Shown here: positions 48,690 to 61,534 of the stretch, one piece after another
Layout of the letters: the number at the start of each line of letters is the position of its first letter
Numbering within the stretch: position 1 is the stretch's first letter
Assembly: GCA_028554755.1 (NCBI GenBank)
Contig: JAPTOF010000001.1
Span: forward strand, 6,368,501-6,432,500
Source: Cordia subcordata
Lineage: Eukaryota > Streptophyta > Magnoliopsida > Boraginales > Cordiaceae
Reading direction: 5' to 3'
Length of the DNA: 64,000 bases
Notes under the pieces: model-generated
Databases searched by the model: none
What the model was told of the DNA's origin: nothing
What the model saw: the letters and a program-made list of their open reading frames with translations, nothing else
Program-made: the position numbers and the translations under genes

Positions 48690-49979
48690 CTATTTCATCG
48701 CTGTGGAACCTTGTATTGGCAATTGAAAATCCGGCTGGCTCATTCTTGGCAAGATATGTATCGACAGAGCCTGATGCTCCGGCGGTGTATCCACCACCCA
48801 AAACCTCGGCGGCGACGCCACCACATCCACCACCGCGATACTGACCCCATCACCGCAAACAACACAAACCCTAGCCCCTCCGGCATCTACGCATTGTGCG
48901 CCTTTGAACATCTCATTCTCTACAATCTCCACCCAATTATCCCTACCAGGATCATACTTATTGAGCAACCCTTTGGATTCATCCACCACGTATATGGTTT
49001 CTTCATCCATGGCGGCTGCCGGACCTCTCCAGCCCATCAGCATTCCGTCCGGCATGTCCTCCCATGAGTCTTTTCTCACGTCGTAGATAATGCCTTCTTT
49101 TGCAGCATCGCCTTTCACGTTCACCATGCATAGCTTCCCTCTCCATCCTATAGCATCAATGGCTTCCCTGCTGAACTTGCTGTCTTTTAAACCTCCCATT
49201 TTTTCCCATTTCCATCTCTTCTCTAAGCTTCTGTTCCTTTTGTTAGTTCCTTGGTTGGTATCACTGTTGTCGTCGTTGTTGTTATTATTAAATTTGAGGT
49301 CCCACTTCTCGACCGACCTAGCTACGTTGGGATTATAGTGGGATCCGATCCCACTAGCCACGTAAACCACGCCACGTGATGCGCCGGCCGTGCACCAACG
49401 GCGTGGAGTGGCTAGTGGGGGACCGAAGGTCCATTTCCGGGTTAAGGGATTGAAAACCAGAGGACGTGAGAGGGCGGGAACAAACTGGTCCCCGGTGGCA
49501 GCTAGTAAAACCAGATTACCCGAAACCCTGACGGACTGAATCGGCAGATTACGCGAAATGAAAGAAGGGTGGCGGAGGAGGAAGCGGAGAGGTGGCTCAG
49601 CAGGCGGCGGAGGGAGGGAAAACCACTGCGAGGAGATAGGATCGAAAGAAGAGAATTTAATGGAAGTTGAGAGATGGGGTTGATGAGATGTGTTTTCTGT
49701 GGGCAACAAGAGAGCGTAGATGGATAAGAAAGGAGGAAAAGATGAAGAGAACATAAGACGACGCCAAGAATTGCATACGGAGTATAACACAGAAGGGTGG
49801 ACTAGGGATAAGCACAGCTGAGCTATGTGATCGGGGAGGCCTGGCAGCAAAGACTGGTGGTGGTTTTCATCGTCTTGGTGGTGATGGGTGGTTCTCTGCC
49901 GCTTGGCGGTGGTGGATCTGGTGGTGGTGGAGGTGGATGTGGAACTACTTTCACCACTTGTGCTGAAGGGATTGCTCAT
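48690..49979 (-). CDS. F-box/kelch-repeat protein (KUF1/SKIP25-like), intronless
   Basis: An intact 429-residue frame. F-box proteins are substrate receptors of SCF ubiquitin ligases. The N-terminus (1-42) is Ser/Thr- and His-rich, with KRQR at 26-29. The F-box (about 43-85) reads LLPGLPDHIAQLCLSLVHPS then VCNSWRRLMFSSSFPPF, the form seen in KUF1, SKIP25 and At1g23390-type proteins. Kelch-like blades follow from about 148 to 395, with RPLVFNPLTRKWTFGPPLAT, YDVRKDSWEDMPDGM and KYDPGRDNWVEI marking the Y/F-D-P/R-x-x-x-W pattern. An Asn/Asp-rich loop (231-240) lies between blades. The ATG at 49977-49979 is the only early Met in frame. Members of the group act in karrikin response or general SCF turnover. 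The exact orthologue is not decided, so no symbol is given. Confidence 0.88.
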   Translation of the reverse strand: MSNPFSTSGESSSTSTSTTTRSTTAKRQRTTHHHQDDENHHQSLLPGLPDHIAQLCLSLVHPSVLYSVCNSWRRLMFSSSFPPFLSIYALLLPTENTSHQPHLSTSIKFSSFDPISSQWFSLPPPPAEPPLRFLLRHPSFISRNLPIQSVRVSGNLVLLAATGDQFVPALSRPLVFNPLTRKWTFGPPLATPRRWCTAGASRGVVYVASGIGSHYNPNVARSVEKWDLKFNNNNNDDNSDTNQGTNKRNRSLEKRWKWEKMGGLKDSKFSREAIDAIGWRGKLCMVNVKGDAAKEGIIYDVRKDSWEDMPDGMLMGWRGPAAAMDEETIYVVDESKGLLNKYDPGRDNWVEIVENEMFKGAQCVDAGGARVCVVCGDGVSIAVVDVVASPPRFWVVDTPPEHQALSIHILPRMSQPDFQLPIQGSTAMK

Positions 49980-52900
49980 CTGAGGGGGGGGGGGGTTGGG
50001 TTGTGATGGGATATTAAAATGAAGGGGCGTGGGTTGTGTTCTTGAGTTTTTATGCTCCCTGGATTTTACGTCACTTCTATTACAGATAAATTTGTTTGTG
50101 ATTGGGGGGTGTACAGGTGGCAGAATCTAGACGTGAGATCAACATTAAAAGGCAAAAGTTGGATACTAGTAAGCTGATTTTGAACAAGAACACTATTAGT
50201 TGATTCATTAATACCCTTGCATGTAAAATTTACTATTTTTGTGACAAAAGAAATTTAATTGTATAACTCGATCACCGAATTAATTGGTGGAGTCTAATTA
50301 CCACTTGGTAAATCTTAGATACGTTGCATGGGGCACTCACCTAAAGGTAGGGATTGAGATCGAACCCGAATCATAAGTCGCATTCAACCTCATCTCTTAT
50401 CACTAAGAATCGTTGAGGGAGGTAAAACTTATTATTGGTCTATTAGAATTTTTTAATTCCGATGTGGACACGATTGATCTCGGGATGAACTTAACAGTGT
50501 AAGTGTTATATTATCTGTCCTCAAACTTTTTGAATTTAAAAAGGAAAAAATAATATGCTGTAATCAATTTAGTGAAAACTTTGGATGAGTAGAAACAGAC
50601 AACATACAGCTTTTCCATTGCCATTTAATTTATTATTCGGTCGCTTTCCTAGGAATTTAAGAATGTGCAAGCTGTGAGTGTGCAGACGATGGACAAATAG
50701 TTTTCCCCATAAAAGACAGCAAGAATAAGATGAAATTTTCCATTGATTGCGCCATTCTTTGTTGTTTTTTTTTTTTAATTTCTATCGGCAAAGTTGAAAG
50801 TTTCTTGATCCTCATCATTTTCAAAAAGAGAGATTATTTGCCTAATATGTTATTAGTTTCAAGGGAAAAAATCAAGAAAAACTTATGGCACTTAATAATA
50901 TGCTAACTATTATTTCATTTGTTACCAATTCAATTATATGGTATAATCCATAAGGTTAAATTTGAGTTCGTTCATGTGGATTCCGATTTGATCTGAGCTC
51001 TTGAAATTGAACATATGAGAACAGTATATACTAACTATAACCATAATTTTCCTTTTAGTTTGATCATTTTTCTTATCTTTTGTATCGGTCAACTACACAC
51101 TAGAAACTAAAAAATTAGGCAATAAGGAGACCAGAAAAAGAATTACAAAAGCGTGTTTAAACTTTTGGGTGAAAAGGATAGCTCTATATAGTAATTAGTA
51201 ATTATCATGATAAATCTAATATCCCTGAGGCATACTATAAATTTGTAGGGACTAATAGTATTTACATCATAGTACCTTATTAGTACTTTAAATTTGAAAA
51301 AAGAAAAATGAATCAGTGACATGTTATAAGAACTTAATTAACTCTTCCAAAACATAATATCTTCTGATATAAAATTTAATCAAACTGATATTATCAACCC
51401 ATAAGATACGTGTCTAAGATAATAAATGAAAAGTTATCTCTTTGTAAGAGTTTAAACTTTTCGTAACAACAGCATGGATATTGAAATTATTAAAAACCAA
51501 AAAGAAATATATATGACACAAATAATGACTTCAATAATCTTCGGAGGAGCAAAATTAAGACCAAAGAAAAAGTGTGGTGCTTTGAGTATCGCAAACGTGG
51601 CATGCATGGCATCACATATACATGTATATATATAAGATTGGTGAATATTCAACTATAGAGATGAGAAGAGAAAGGTTTGGTTGGACTTTAGCAATCAATG
51701 TCGAGAGAGAGAGAGAGAGAGTAAAGAAGAATAAATGAGTAAAGGTGTTGTGGTAGAGACAGAGGGAGTAATAACAATAAACAAGTGGCTCATAAAAGTA
51801 GCCTTTTTGGTAATGCATTCAACCAAAAAAGATGATTTTAATGAAGTCTCTCTTTTCCCCTAACCTCACATTTTGTCCTTTCTATTCCCATGAAGATTCT
51901 CCGTCTAATTGGTAGATGGAAAAGTGAAAACTTGTTCGGCCCTTGTTTCAAGTTCATTTGGAAGGTGATCACACTGGGTGATGTTACACTATATACGTGC
52001 ATGTTTATTGTTTTGAAAAAAAGGAGATTACTTCAAATTAGGAAGTAAATTTTTTTTTGGGTACAGGAGTACTCTTTGAATATCACTCATAAAAAACGTT
52101 TTGATGTGTCAATAAAGTATTCGAGAATGTGGATATCAAGGGAAAGAGTAAACTCATTTTAGCCCTTGTATTATGCTATTCATTTTTGTGGAGATTTTTT
52201 TTTTTTTGATGGAGTTTATTTTTGTTAGAGTCAAAAATTAACAAATAACATTTGATGTAATTTTTCTGCCAGTTGTTTTATGTATGTGTATATATATTAT
52301 GCATATCTTACACATGCAAAACGTAAATTACCAATGTTTTACATGATATTTGAAAGACAAAATTCAGGTTTGATTTGTCATAACATTCTTGGTCATATTT
52401 TCAAAAAAATTTAGGCAAGAGTGGGAAGCATATAAAAAGTATTTGATACTTTTTCTTAAACAATACAAAAAAGAGTTTCTATTTCTGATTAAATAGTAGT
52501 ACAAATATAAAAATCCCAATAAAAAGTTATTCATTTTCGAATTAGAAAAATGGAGAAAAATAAGTGCATGGTGGTTTTTTTTTTTGTGGCCAACAAGTCT
52601 ATGAATTATGAAGGTGATGCAGACCTAAAAAGTTGATAGGCCCCAGCTGACAAATAGATGGTAAAAACGTGTAGGCATCGAGTGCGAAGCTGAAAAAGTT
52701 GATTTTGTCTGTTTATGCTGGAGGGGGATAAGTCGATAGACTTGAGAACGCCGCTAGTCACGTGCTGCCCATGACGCCTTCTCTCTTTTTAAAGCGCTAT
52801 TCAACGAAGCGGCGCTCTTGTCGGCTTCGCGTGCTCCTCCTATTTCTTGGCTTTCGGCTTTTACCACACGCTAAACGTGTCCCAAATGGGAATGCATGCG

Positions 52901-53151
52901 GCATTAGAGAATTATGGATGTCCCAACTGAAGATAAGATTAGAGAAAGATGTAACAATAAACACATACACACACACACATATATATATATATATTTATGT
53001 GGTTTAATTTAAACTCTATTAATATATAACGATAGATATACATGTTTTACATCATTCAATTTATATTCATAGATAAAAAAAGATAATTCACTATTTAACA
53101 AACAAATACAAGGTGCGGAAAGAGAGCTCAAATTTGAAAGCTGTCACTCTG
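49980..53151. other. Gene-poor intergenic DNA
   Basis: A G-run follows the F-box start (49983-49996). A (GA)n microsatellite lies at 51703-51721. A GC-rich patch with a CACGTG box at about 52740-52920 has no recognisable product. A (AC)n(AT)n microsatellite lies at 52961-52995. Nothing else is recognised. Confidence 0.4.
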
Positions 53152-54560
53152 TTCGGCAAATATAACTATTAGAGTGGCTGATAACTATTTAACTAGTTGA
53201 TTGAACAAAATATGTTTGGTAAGATTAACAGTTAAATTAGCTGATGAATGAAAAATGGGGTAAAAGGACACCGATATTATGTAATTATTATTATTGCTGT
53301 TGTTGTTGTTATTATTGTTGTTATGATAATTTAATTATTATTATATGAATAAGATAATATATTACATAATTAGATATTTATTTTTAGGGTGAATTGTTCA
53401 ATTTCCCCCTATGGTTTGACAAATGTGCACAATATATTTTGTGGTTACGAAATTAGTTAAGTCACTCCCTGTAGTTTTAATGAGGGTACACATAGACCCT
53501 CTCCGTTAATTTTTTCGTCTAAAATAACATGTTTTGACATGCATGCACGGCTTGTGCAATTTTGCTTTGTTTTTTCATAATAAATGCATTAAATAAAATT
53601 TTTTATCTTTAATTTATTTAAAAAATAAAAAAGCAATTAAATTAAAAAAAAGACCCCACCCCTAGCCAGCCCCCACCCCACTCACCCTTACCCCCGTCAC
53701 CCCCACCACCTCTACCACCCCCGCTGCCCCCCATCCCTCATGTTTTCTTTTTTTTTGTGTTTTTTCTATTTTTATTTTTTATTTTTTATTTTTAAATAAA
53801 ATAAAGGTAAAATATATATTTTATTTAATAAGTTAGGGGCAAAATAGACTTTTTAAGACTTTTAAAAAAAATTTAATAAAATGAAGGTAAAATAAATTTT
53901 TTTTATTGGATTAGACAAGGGCAAAAATGATATTTTACTAAAATTCGTTAAAAAGCTAACAGCAATTAGCTTTAGGGTGTCGTGTGCATTATCGTTGAAA
54001 CCATAAGGGGTCAAGTAGTTAATTTGTAAAACACAGGGGAAAGTTGTGAATATTAGTCAAATCACAAGGAAAAATTGAGCAATTCACCCTTATTTTTATA
54101 ATCATATTTTAATATTAAAATATAAGTAATTTTTTAATAAAATATTTGTATCAATATTATAAAAATTAATTTTAATAGATTCAAAATTATTTTATAAAAA
54201 AAGTAATAATAAAACTTATATTTTTAGTGATGTTGATTATATAGAATTTGAAATTCATTTGTATATTATTTCTTATTTATATTTGTAAAAGAAAAGACAA
54301 AAATATAGAGAGAAATTGGAGAAAGAATAGAAAAACCAAGAAAATGAAAAATGTTAGAATTGTAAAAAAAAATGAAAAGCTAAAAACTACCTAAAAAGCT
54401 AAAATCTTTAACTTTTGAGAAACTCTAATTAGAACGCTAAACACTATTTAATAAAACTACTTGAAACGCTAGTTTACCAAACAACGATAATTTTAAAAAA
54501 TAATATTTTAAACAGTCAAAATACTAAAAGTTAGTTGAAAAGCAAATATCGACCACGCAT
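53152..54560. mobile_element. Non-autonomous DNA transposon, family A copy 2 (with nested element)
   Basis: It begins TGTTCGGCAAATA and ends near CGACCACGCATT. It aligns with 36344-37218 on both sides of each nested insertion. Without the 703-bp insert and its duplication it is about 700 bases. It contains a trinucleotide (TTA/TTG)n patch near 53285-53325. Confidence 0.75.
53387..54089. mobile_element. Mutator-like MITE nested in family A copy 2 (9-bp duplication)
   Basis: 703 bases flanked by TTATTTTTA at 53378-53386 and 54090-54098. The termini are GGGTGAATTG and CAATTCACCC, and the two arms stay recognisably complementary for over 100 bases. A 9-bp duplication is typical of Mutator-like elements. 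Family A copy 1 has the unfilled site near 36560 (TTATTTTCA). The core has a C-rich tract at 53655-53735 and no transposase. Confidence 0.88.
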
Positions 54561-56309
54561 TAAATCTCATGCCAATTTTATTAATGAGAGATTAAATTAA
54601 GTAAGAATCGGTTTCTTAGTTTGACTAGAAGTAGGATATGTACGACCAGATCATAAATATGGGTCACAACACCCTACCGGAATGTTGTCAGCGAAGAATA
54701 AATATTTGATATAAGTAAAATAAAATGTTTAGATAATGATCTCGAGATACAGGAATCACCAAAAGATATGTGTCACCTAAAAGGACCCACCTTAACACAA
54801 GAGAGTCTTGAATTTGTCAATTCTCTAATAATTTTATTAATATGTTACTAAAATTAAATTTATTTATATGAGCATATGTTCATTTGAAATTTTTAAATAA
54901 ATTTCCTTATCTATTGTTAGAGTCGTTATAAAAAAGATATTTTATCCTTAATAAATATTTATAAACGATCCTCTATTGATTGATCCTCCCTGATAAAAGT
55001 TCTAACCCTGTTATTAGTCACATCTTCCATGCCACGATACTTGGACCGTCAATTTTTAGTTTTAATTACATCGATGAAATAGGTGGTGAATGGGGAAAAT
55101 AAATTACGCATATATTTGAAATCTAACTGGATTAATGCCTCATATAGACAATTTTTCTTTTATTTTATCTTGACGTGTGATTTTCTCAATTATTAGATTA
55201 GCAATGTCTCAAGTCACAAATTCTAGAGATTAAAAGGTTCGTTTAAAATATATAAGACTAAAGTATCACAAGTATAAATGATCAAGGACCTTGAAAGTAT
55301 TTACCCTGTAGATCATTTAGCTGAAAAACATGCTATATTCTATTATAGCAATTCATCGAGGACAGACATGGAAAAATGATTTTCATTAGAAATAGAGGAT
55401 TATTGAAACGAGAATCATTAAAATGAAGAGTGATTTATAAGCATTAATTGTTTTTGTGACATTTTTGGTTACTCATGACTGGGGCAATAGTATTAATGTG
55501 TTGGTCAATCTTGTTTGAAAAGAAGATGCAGGAATAACCAAATAAAGTAGCATAAAAGAGGTTTCCAAACAAACTCAATAGAATGTTTGGCAGTGCTCAT
55601 TTTAAGCGCTTATAAGTATTTTTATAAAAAGTTAACGAGACATGTTTTTCATTTTAAGTCCTCATAAGCACTATCATCCAATTATAAGGAAAATCGTACA
55701 AATGGAGATGTATAACTACGTTGACATATGTCATTAACTAAAAGGTAACGATCTGAGAAAATTCATTAACTAAAAAGTAACTAATAAAGATAAAAGAGTT
55801 CATGTGGTTTTGACCAGCTTTACAAATTACAAGCCTAACTCAAACGTACGAAAAAATCATGCTTTTCCAAGTCAAAGCGGCCGCTTTTTCAAAGAAATCA
55901 ACACGTTACTTTCTTTTTCTCAAAGCTAAACAAATCCCTCGTGTCACAACGGCACAGTTTAAGATATGTTTGGATTGACATTTTTGAAAGTATTCTTTCC
56001 ATATCTCTTAAAAAATAAGTATTTTTGAGGATTTAGAATTTTAATTTAGAAAAAAAATTAAAATCAAACGAAATACTCATTACCAAAAAAAAAAAAAAAA
56101 CTTTCTCTTTTAAAACAATTTTTTGTTATTAAAAAAAAGAAGACCGTGATTGAAATGGGTCTTTAATAATAGATCAGCTGTTGATCTGTAAACTGCTTTG
56201 TAAGAGCACATGCCACTGGAAAAAGCAGTGGGTCACACACGAGACTAACAGATGATCGGTGGGCAATTGAACCGGGACGGAAAAGGTCGACTTCCATCAG
56301 CTTTTTTGA

Positions 56310-56361
<52 letters not shown>

Positions 56362-56568
56362 TAAAACTTGAAGAGATGCAAAAGCAGACAAACTTTTACA
56401 AGCTAAGATGTTGCCTTTTCGCATTGATGAGAGAGGCCCCCCTTACGGTGGCCAAATTTCCTTCACCATGTAGCGTTTAATTGCTGAAGTGACAAAGCAG
56501 CAACCGGCTTTCCAGACAAGGATACACATTGGTGTTTGAAATTTGAATGTCTTTTCTTATAGTCATTT
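54561..56568. other. AT-rich intergenic DNA
   Basis: No gene. A (TTA)n microsatellite fills 56312-56361. Near 55960-56110 phrases like ATGTTTGGATTGACATTTTTGAAAG suggest another decayed MITE end. Confidence 0.35.
56312..56361. repeat. (TTA)n microsatellite
   Basis: About sixteen uninterrupted TTA units. Confidence 0.95.
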
Positions 56569-57256
56569 GGGTAAAATACATCAAATTTATGTGTGATTTA
56601 TTAAAAATGTACAACACCTCTTTATAATGTCAAAAGTCTCACACCAAATCTTTGTAATGAATAAAAATTCTACGCACACTCCTTTATCATCTAAACTCCC
56701 TTAATGTTGTTAGAATTTACAATAAAAAAAGACATTAATAGTCTTACTCTAATCCTTCAATTTTCTTTTATTATTATTATTATTATTATTATTTGTAGCA
56801 AAAAAGGATGACGTTAGAAAATATCTAAATATTATTATAATAATATTATATTATATTATTGTTTCATTAATTATATTATATGTCGTTTCTTTAATCAAAT
56901 CCCATCTTTAATTCTTCTATAAGTGCTTAAACAAATAATCCAAAGTTGACGCCCTTTCCAATAAATCTATATAAAGGAAAAAACTTTAGTGGTTTGCGCG
57001 ATCTGGGTATCTCAAAATCTTTCAAGAAAGGAACAAAAAAAAAAAATAATAATAATAATAAAAAAAAATTAAAGGAATATAGTAAGGCTATTAATGTCTT
57101 TTTATTATAAATTTTAACATCGTTAAAAGACTGTAGATGATAAAGAAGTGTCTGTGAAACTTTTATTAACCACAAGGGCTTGGTGTAGGACTTTTGATAC
57201 CATAGGGGGTGTAGTGCACTTATACTAGATCACAAAGGTGTCTGGTGTAGTTTACC
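56569..57256. mobile_element. Long-inverted-repeat DNA element (about 190-bp arms)
   Basis: The left arm (56569 to about 56740: GGTAAAATACATC, TCAAAAGTCTCACACCAA, CTTTATCATCTA, AAAGACATTAATAG) is matched in reverse complement, in the same order, by the right arm (about 57085-57256). The centre holds a TTA run and AT-rich DNA with no coding region. The size and structure suit a Mutator-like or foldback MITE; I could not find a perfect target duplication. Confidence 0.75.
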
Positions 57257-57289
57257 TTTGTTATTTTTTATAGAAAAAAATTTACGTTA

Positions 57290-58122
57290 CTCCTCAATAT
57301 TTCAAAATTTTCAAATTGCCCTCTTATGTGTTTCCAAAACTTATCATACTCTCTTCTACCATTATTTTAACTTTAACACCGTTAAATTTAAGCGTAAAAT
57401 GACCATTTTGCACCTAAAATTTAATAATCCATAAAAACCTAAAATCCTTAATTCTTAATCTCCTCCCCACCCGTGACCAAGAAACCCCTAAAACCCCCTC
57501 CTCTGTTGCGGCGACGCCGCCACAAATCCCAGCTATTGGGGTTGAAACAAAGAGCAGAAAAGCATTGGTTTTTTTTTTTTTTTTGCTTAGCAATAGAAAG
57601 TAGTAAACACGAAATTGTTAATCAACTTTAAACTATTTGCATTATAAATAACATATATAGAATCGAAAGAAAAAAAAAAGCCAACACATATATAATACAT
57701 AGTTGAATTCTCATCACATGAATTTTACTACTAATTAGAAAAGTTGTAATCAGCCAAAAAGAAGAAAAAGAAAAAAAAATGCAAACTTCACCACACGAAA
57801 GCCTCAAATAAGCACTGCCAACACGATTTGCTGGCTTTAGCTTTAGCTAGTAGCATATGGCTCTACTTTTTTCTTGCTTTTTCATTAAATTTTAAGTTAC
57901 TTGGCTTGTTAAAACCTCCAAAAGTCTCAAAGAATGAAAATGAGCATCATCGACTTTAGGGACCAAGAGTTGCTGATTGGTATAAAGATCATGGTCTTGT
58001 TAAAACCTCCATAAGTCTCCAAATGATGGTTTGCCTTTTTAAAAACTTGCAACTATTTTGAAGATCCATTTACGCCAAGACCATCTAACCATCATGTTTG
58101 ATATTTTCAACCCATCTTGGAA

Positions 58123-58191
<69 letters not shown>

Positions 58192-58420
58192 GCACGCACA
58201 CACACATACATACTTATATATATGCATATACATACACATATTAAGAGTAAGGTTTTAACCATATTGTCAAGGACATTTTTGTTCATATAGATGGTAAACT
58301 GATTAAAAATATTAGGCCAACTATGTTTTTAGCGCGTATGGCTCAAATCTGACGAAGAAATGGACAAAGGGAGTTAATGTGATAAGTTTTGGAAAAATAT
58401 AAGGGGGTGATCTAAAGTTT
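57290..58420. mobile_element. Possible second inverted-repeat element with a (TA)n core
   Basis: CCTCTTATGTGTTTCCAAAACTTATCA (57319-57347) is echoed in reverse complement near 58375-58410 (CCCCTTATATTTTTCCAAAACTTATCA). Outside this core, similarity is weak. No coding region. Confidence 0.4.
58127..58240. repeat. (TA)n / (CA)n compound microsatellite
   Basis: About thirty TA units up to 58188, then CGCACGCACACACACA and ATAC-type text. Confidence 0.95.
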
Positions 58421-58440
58421 TTGGAACACAAGCTTTCCTC

Positions 58441-59810
58441 TCTTCTAAAGAGAATATATTACATGTAATAATAATCATAACAACAAAGGTTGGTGATAGA
58501 TTTTTTAAATAGTAAAAAAATGTTTAGCAAAATAATACAAAATTGTGTGAAAAAAAATTTATCGATTCAGTCAACAAATATAAGTTCTTCTCTCCCTTAT
58601 GAAACTATCTAGCCAAAATAAATGCATAAATAATATATGTGTAAACTCCCTAAACAAATAAAGTCTTTATGAAAAAGCCATCTAAAACTTGAACTTTTTA
58701 AATTTATTTTGCAAAAAAACTCTAATCTAACCAGCAAAACAAATAAATTAGGAACTATTAAAATTTATTTGCTAAAATTACTTATTTATTACAAAAGTTT
58801 AATCATTTAAATATCATTTACATAGAAATATATATACTAAAAAGATTATTACGAGAATAATTTGAAACAACATAAAAGAAGAAAAATTAAGAGAGGCTAT
58901 AAGAATTTTTTTTAAAAAAATTATATACACATATATATTTCTTACCCTTTTGGGGGGAGGGAGGCACCCCCTGGTTCTGCCTTTGTGTGAATGATAAAGA
59001 TTTTCTCTTATAATTTATCCCCAAAAAAATATCTCTTATATCATTGTGAAAGAACTCATGATATGAGAAGAACCTAATTCTAGTTATATTGGCTAAGGCG
59101 AAAAATGATTCATATATGAGCCCAATCATTTTTCACAAAATAAAGGAATTAGGAGTAATGAGTCAATTGGATTACCCTTTAGAATTAGTCTCTAGTCATG
59201 TCATGAAATTATGTTTTCAAGATACAGCTTTAAAACTGTCACGTCAAACGTAAGGAAAATAACATTTCTTTTCCAGGAGAAAAGTATCTCATTTTTGCAA
59301 GAAATATTTGGATTAACATTCAAAAAAATTTTGGAACTCTAAATAAAAGTTCAAATTCAATTTTTTTTCAGAAATTAAAAATTTTAATTTAAAAGAAAAA
59401 AAATACTTTATTCAAAAGTTAAGGGGAAAAAAACGCTCTTAAAAAGAACCAATTCAAAAGCCCTCAATATTAAACTGGCATGCAGAGATTCTTATATAAT
59501 CAAATGGTTGACATACTAAATAGACTCTGAGAAACGAACCAGAGCATTACATTTAGCCTATTTATTAAAATTGGTTCATAGAAACTCAACGATTGCTAAG
59601 AGCTTACATGGACATCCCCGTTTAGGATTTTATGGAACATTGAGGAGCCTCTTAGCCTTACAGGAGTGTATTTCTCAATGTAAAATGCTATAGTTTTAAC
59701 GCTTGGGTTACTATGGGATTGCTAAGAGCTCATCATTTTAAGCTTATGGTAAAGTGTTTATTGCTGGCAATTTATTGTTGTTATCAGCTTCTATTGTGTA
59801 ATCATATGCT
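58441..59810. other. AT-rich intergenic DNA
   Basis: No gene. Near 59305-59460 the text ATTTGGATTAACATTCAAAAA and AACCAATTCAAAAGCCCTC suggests a decayed Tourist-like MITE. Confidence 0.3.
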
Positions 59811-60090
59811 CTCTCTGGTATAAGTTCATTTTACGATGCTTTTTTATATGAAAAATTATAATCTACTTTAAATTTTCATAAAATGTTATGATAATATGTC
59901 TTATTTATAATTATAAAATAATAAGACAAGAATAGATTGTTCATATCTTATAAAGTAAAAAATATAACTTGTTTTGATTTTTTATACATGCTTGTGATAA
60001 AATATCTTATTATCTTATAAAATAAAAATGTTCTCGTTCACATTAATATGAAAAACATCTTATAATAATTTCATTCCAAACACACTAATA
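59811..60090. mobile_element. MITE related to the one at 58-330
   Basis: The right end ATTCCAAACACACTAAT is identical to that of the element at 58-330, and the interior has the same TCTTATAA and ATATCTTAT text. The left end is diverged, so the start is approximate. Confidence 0.55.
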
Positions 60091-61534
60091 TCGTGATCTC
60101 CGAACAACACTGGGTCCTAGTGTTTCTCCTTTTTAACCCCTCAACCACCATCCCAACGCAACCCCTATCCCAGACCAAAGTCCCTACTCTTAAAATAAAT
60201 AATCTCAATTACTCGAATTAATCTCTAGATTCTAATTTGGTGGAACAAATGTGCAAATTCTAAGTCTTAGACAGTTTAAGTCCACTCCTTTATTTGCAAT
60301 GGATGGTTTATCTAATGTTATTTAAAAAAAAAAAGACATGAATACAAGTAAATAGAATACAACAATCACTAAACTTGGGTAGAGTCGCATGTTCCGTGGG
60401 AAGAATCGTATATTTCCGGTTGAAATGTATTTGAACCCAGCTACTATACTTCATTTTGGGGTCTAATTTTACTGCATGTTGCGCGGGTCACATACCAGAA
60501 TAAGTGACGCGCACATACTAGAATAAGTCTACGACCATATCAGATATAGCTACAGTAGATCTAAATAACATCTAATTCTCCTCGTAACAAAATCCGACAA
60601 GTCCCTGCAATAGACACATAAGTCGTTTACAATAAGCCCTGAGAGCAAACAAAAAGAAACACAATATTATGAAAATGCCAAATAACTAGGTTCCAAGTTC
60701 TTGAAGCAACTTATTAATCACTGAAGGATGGCAATGGATTTGAGAGAGATGAGGTGATAGGAGGTAATGCTTTCACATGAAAATGACCCCTCTTTCCATA
60801 TTTTAATATATGTATATATCTCTGTGTGTGTGAATATACTATAAATATATATATGTATGTATGTATATGTACACACACATACATATACATACATATATAT
60901 AGAGTAAACTAGCAACGCCCAAACCATCTGATGGTAATTGCAAATCCAGAGAGGTCTAACTAGGGTCATGCACAGTTTAAGGCAAGATTTAAGCTCTTAA
61001 CCGATTACCAATAGTGATGCAACTCAATTATGTAAGGCTCTATAACACGCAAATTCAGTCTGAGATGCAAAAGCAACAAAAGTAAAAATTAAAGGAAAAG
61101 GGCGCAAAGCTAAAGGATAACAGAGAAAATAATAATAGTCACACGACCAGTGCACATTACTTCTCCCTATTCTAACAAAGTAGGTTAATAAAACTTGGGA
61201 CACAGGAAAAAGGAACTAATTGGTTTTTGAGCCAATACAAATTGCAGGCTTTACAGAATTATTTCTAGTTCCTGATGAATCTGTTGGCAGAGTAAGGGAT
61301 TGTTTGGATTGGCTTTTCTTATAACTTTATAGGAAAGTGCTCTTTGAGAAAATTACACATAGCACGTGCAATAGCATATAACCCACAGAATAAAATCCCA
61401 AATTCCAGGGTCTCTATCGACCATGAAGGCACATACCCTTGTATCAAGTTCCGATTGTCGCCTATTTAAGAAAAAGCCTGCCCAGTCACCTTGATTTTGT
61501 AATAAGGCATATACCCTTATGTCAGGTTCCGCCT
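60091..61534. other. Intergenic DNA
   Basis: No gene. A TA/TG microsatellite lies at about 60808-60900. Near 61297 the text GGGATTGTTTGGATTGGCTTTT resembles one Tourist-like MITE terminus without a partner. Confidence 0.35.

Noticed and set aside
58058..58258. 66-residue open frame rich in Tyr-Ile
   Set aside because: A direct translation of the TA microsatellite.
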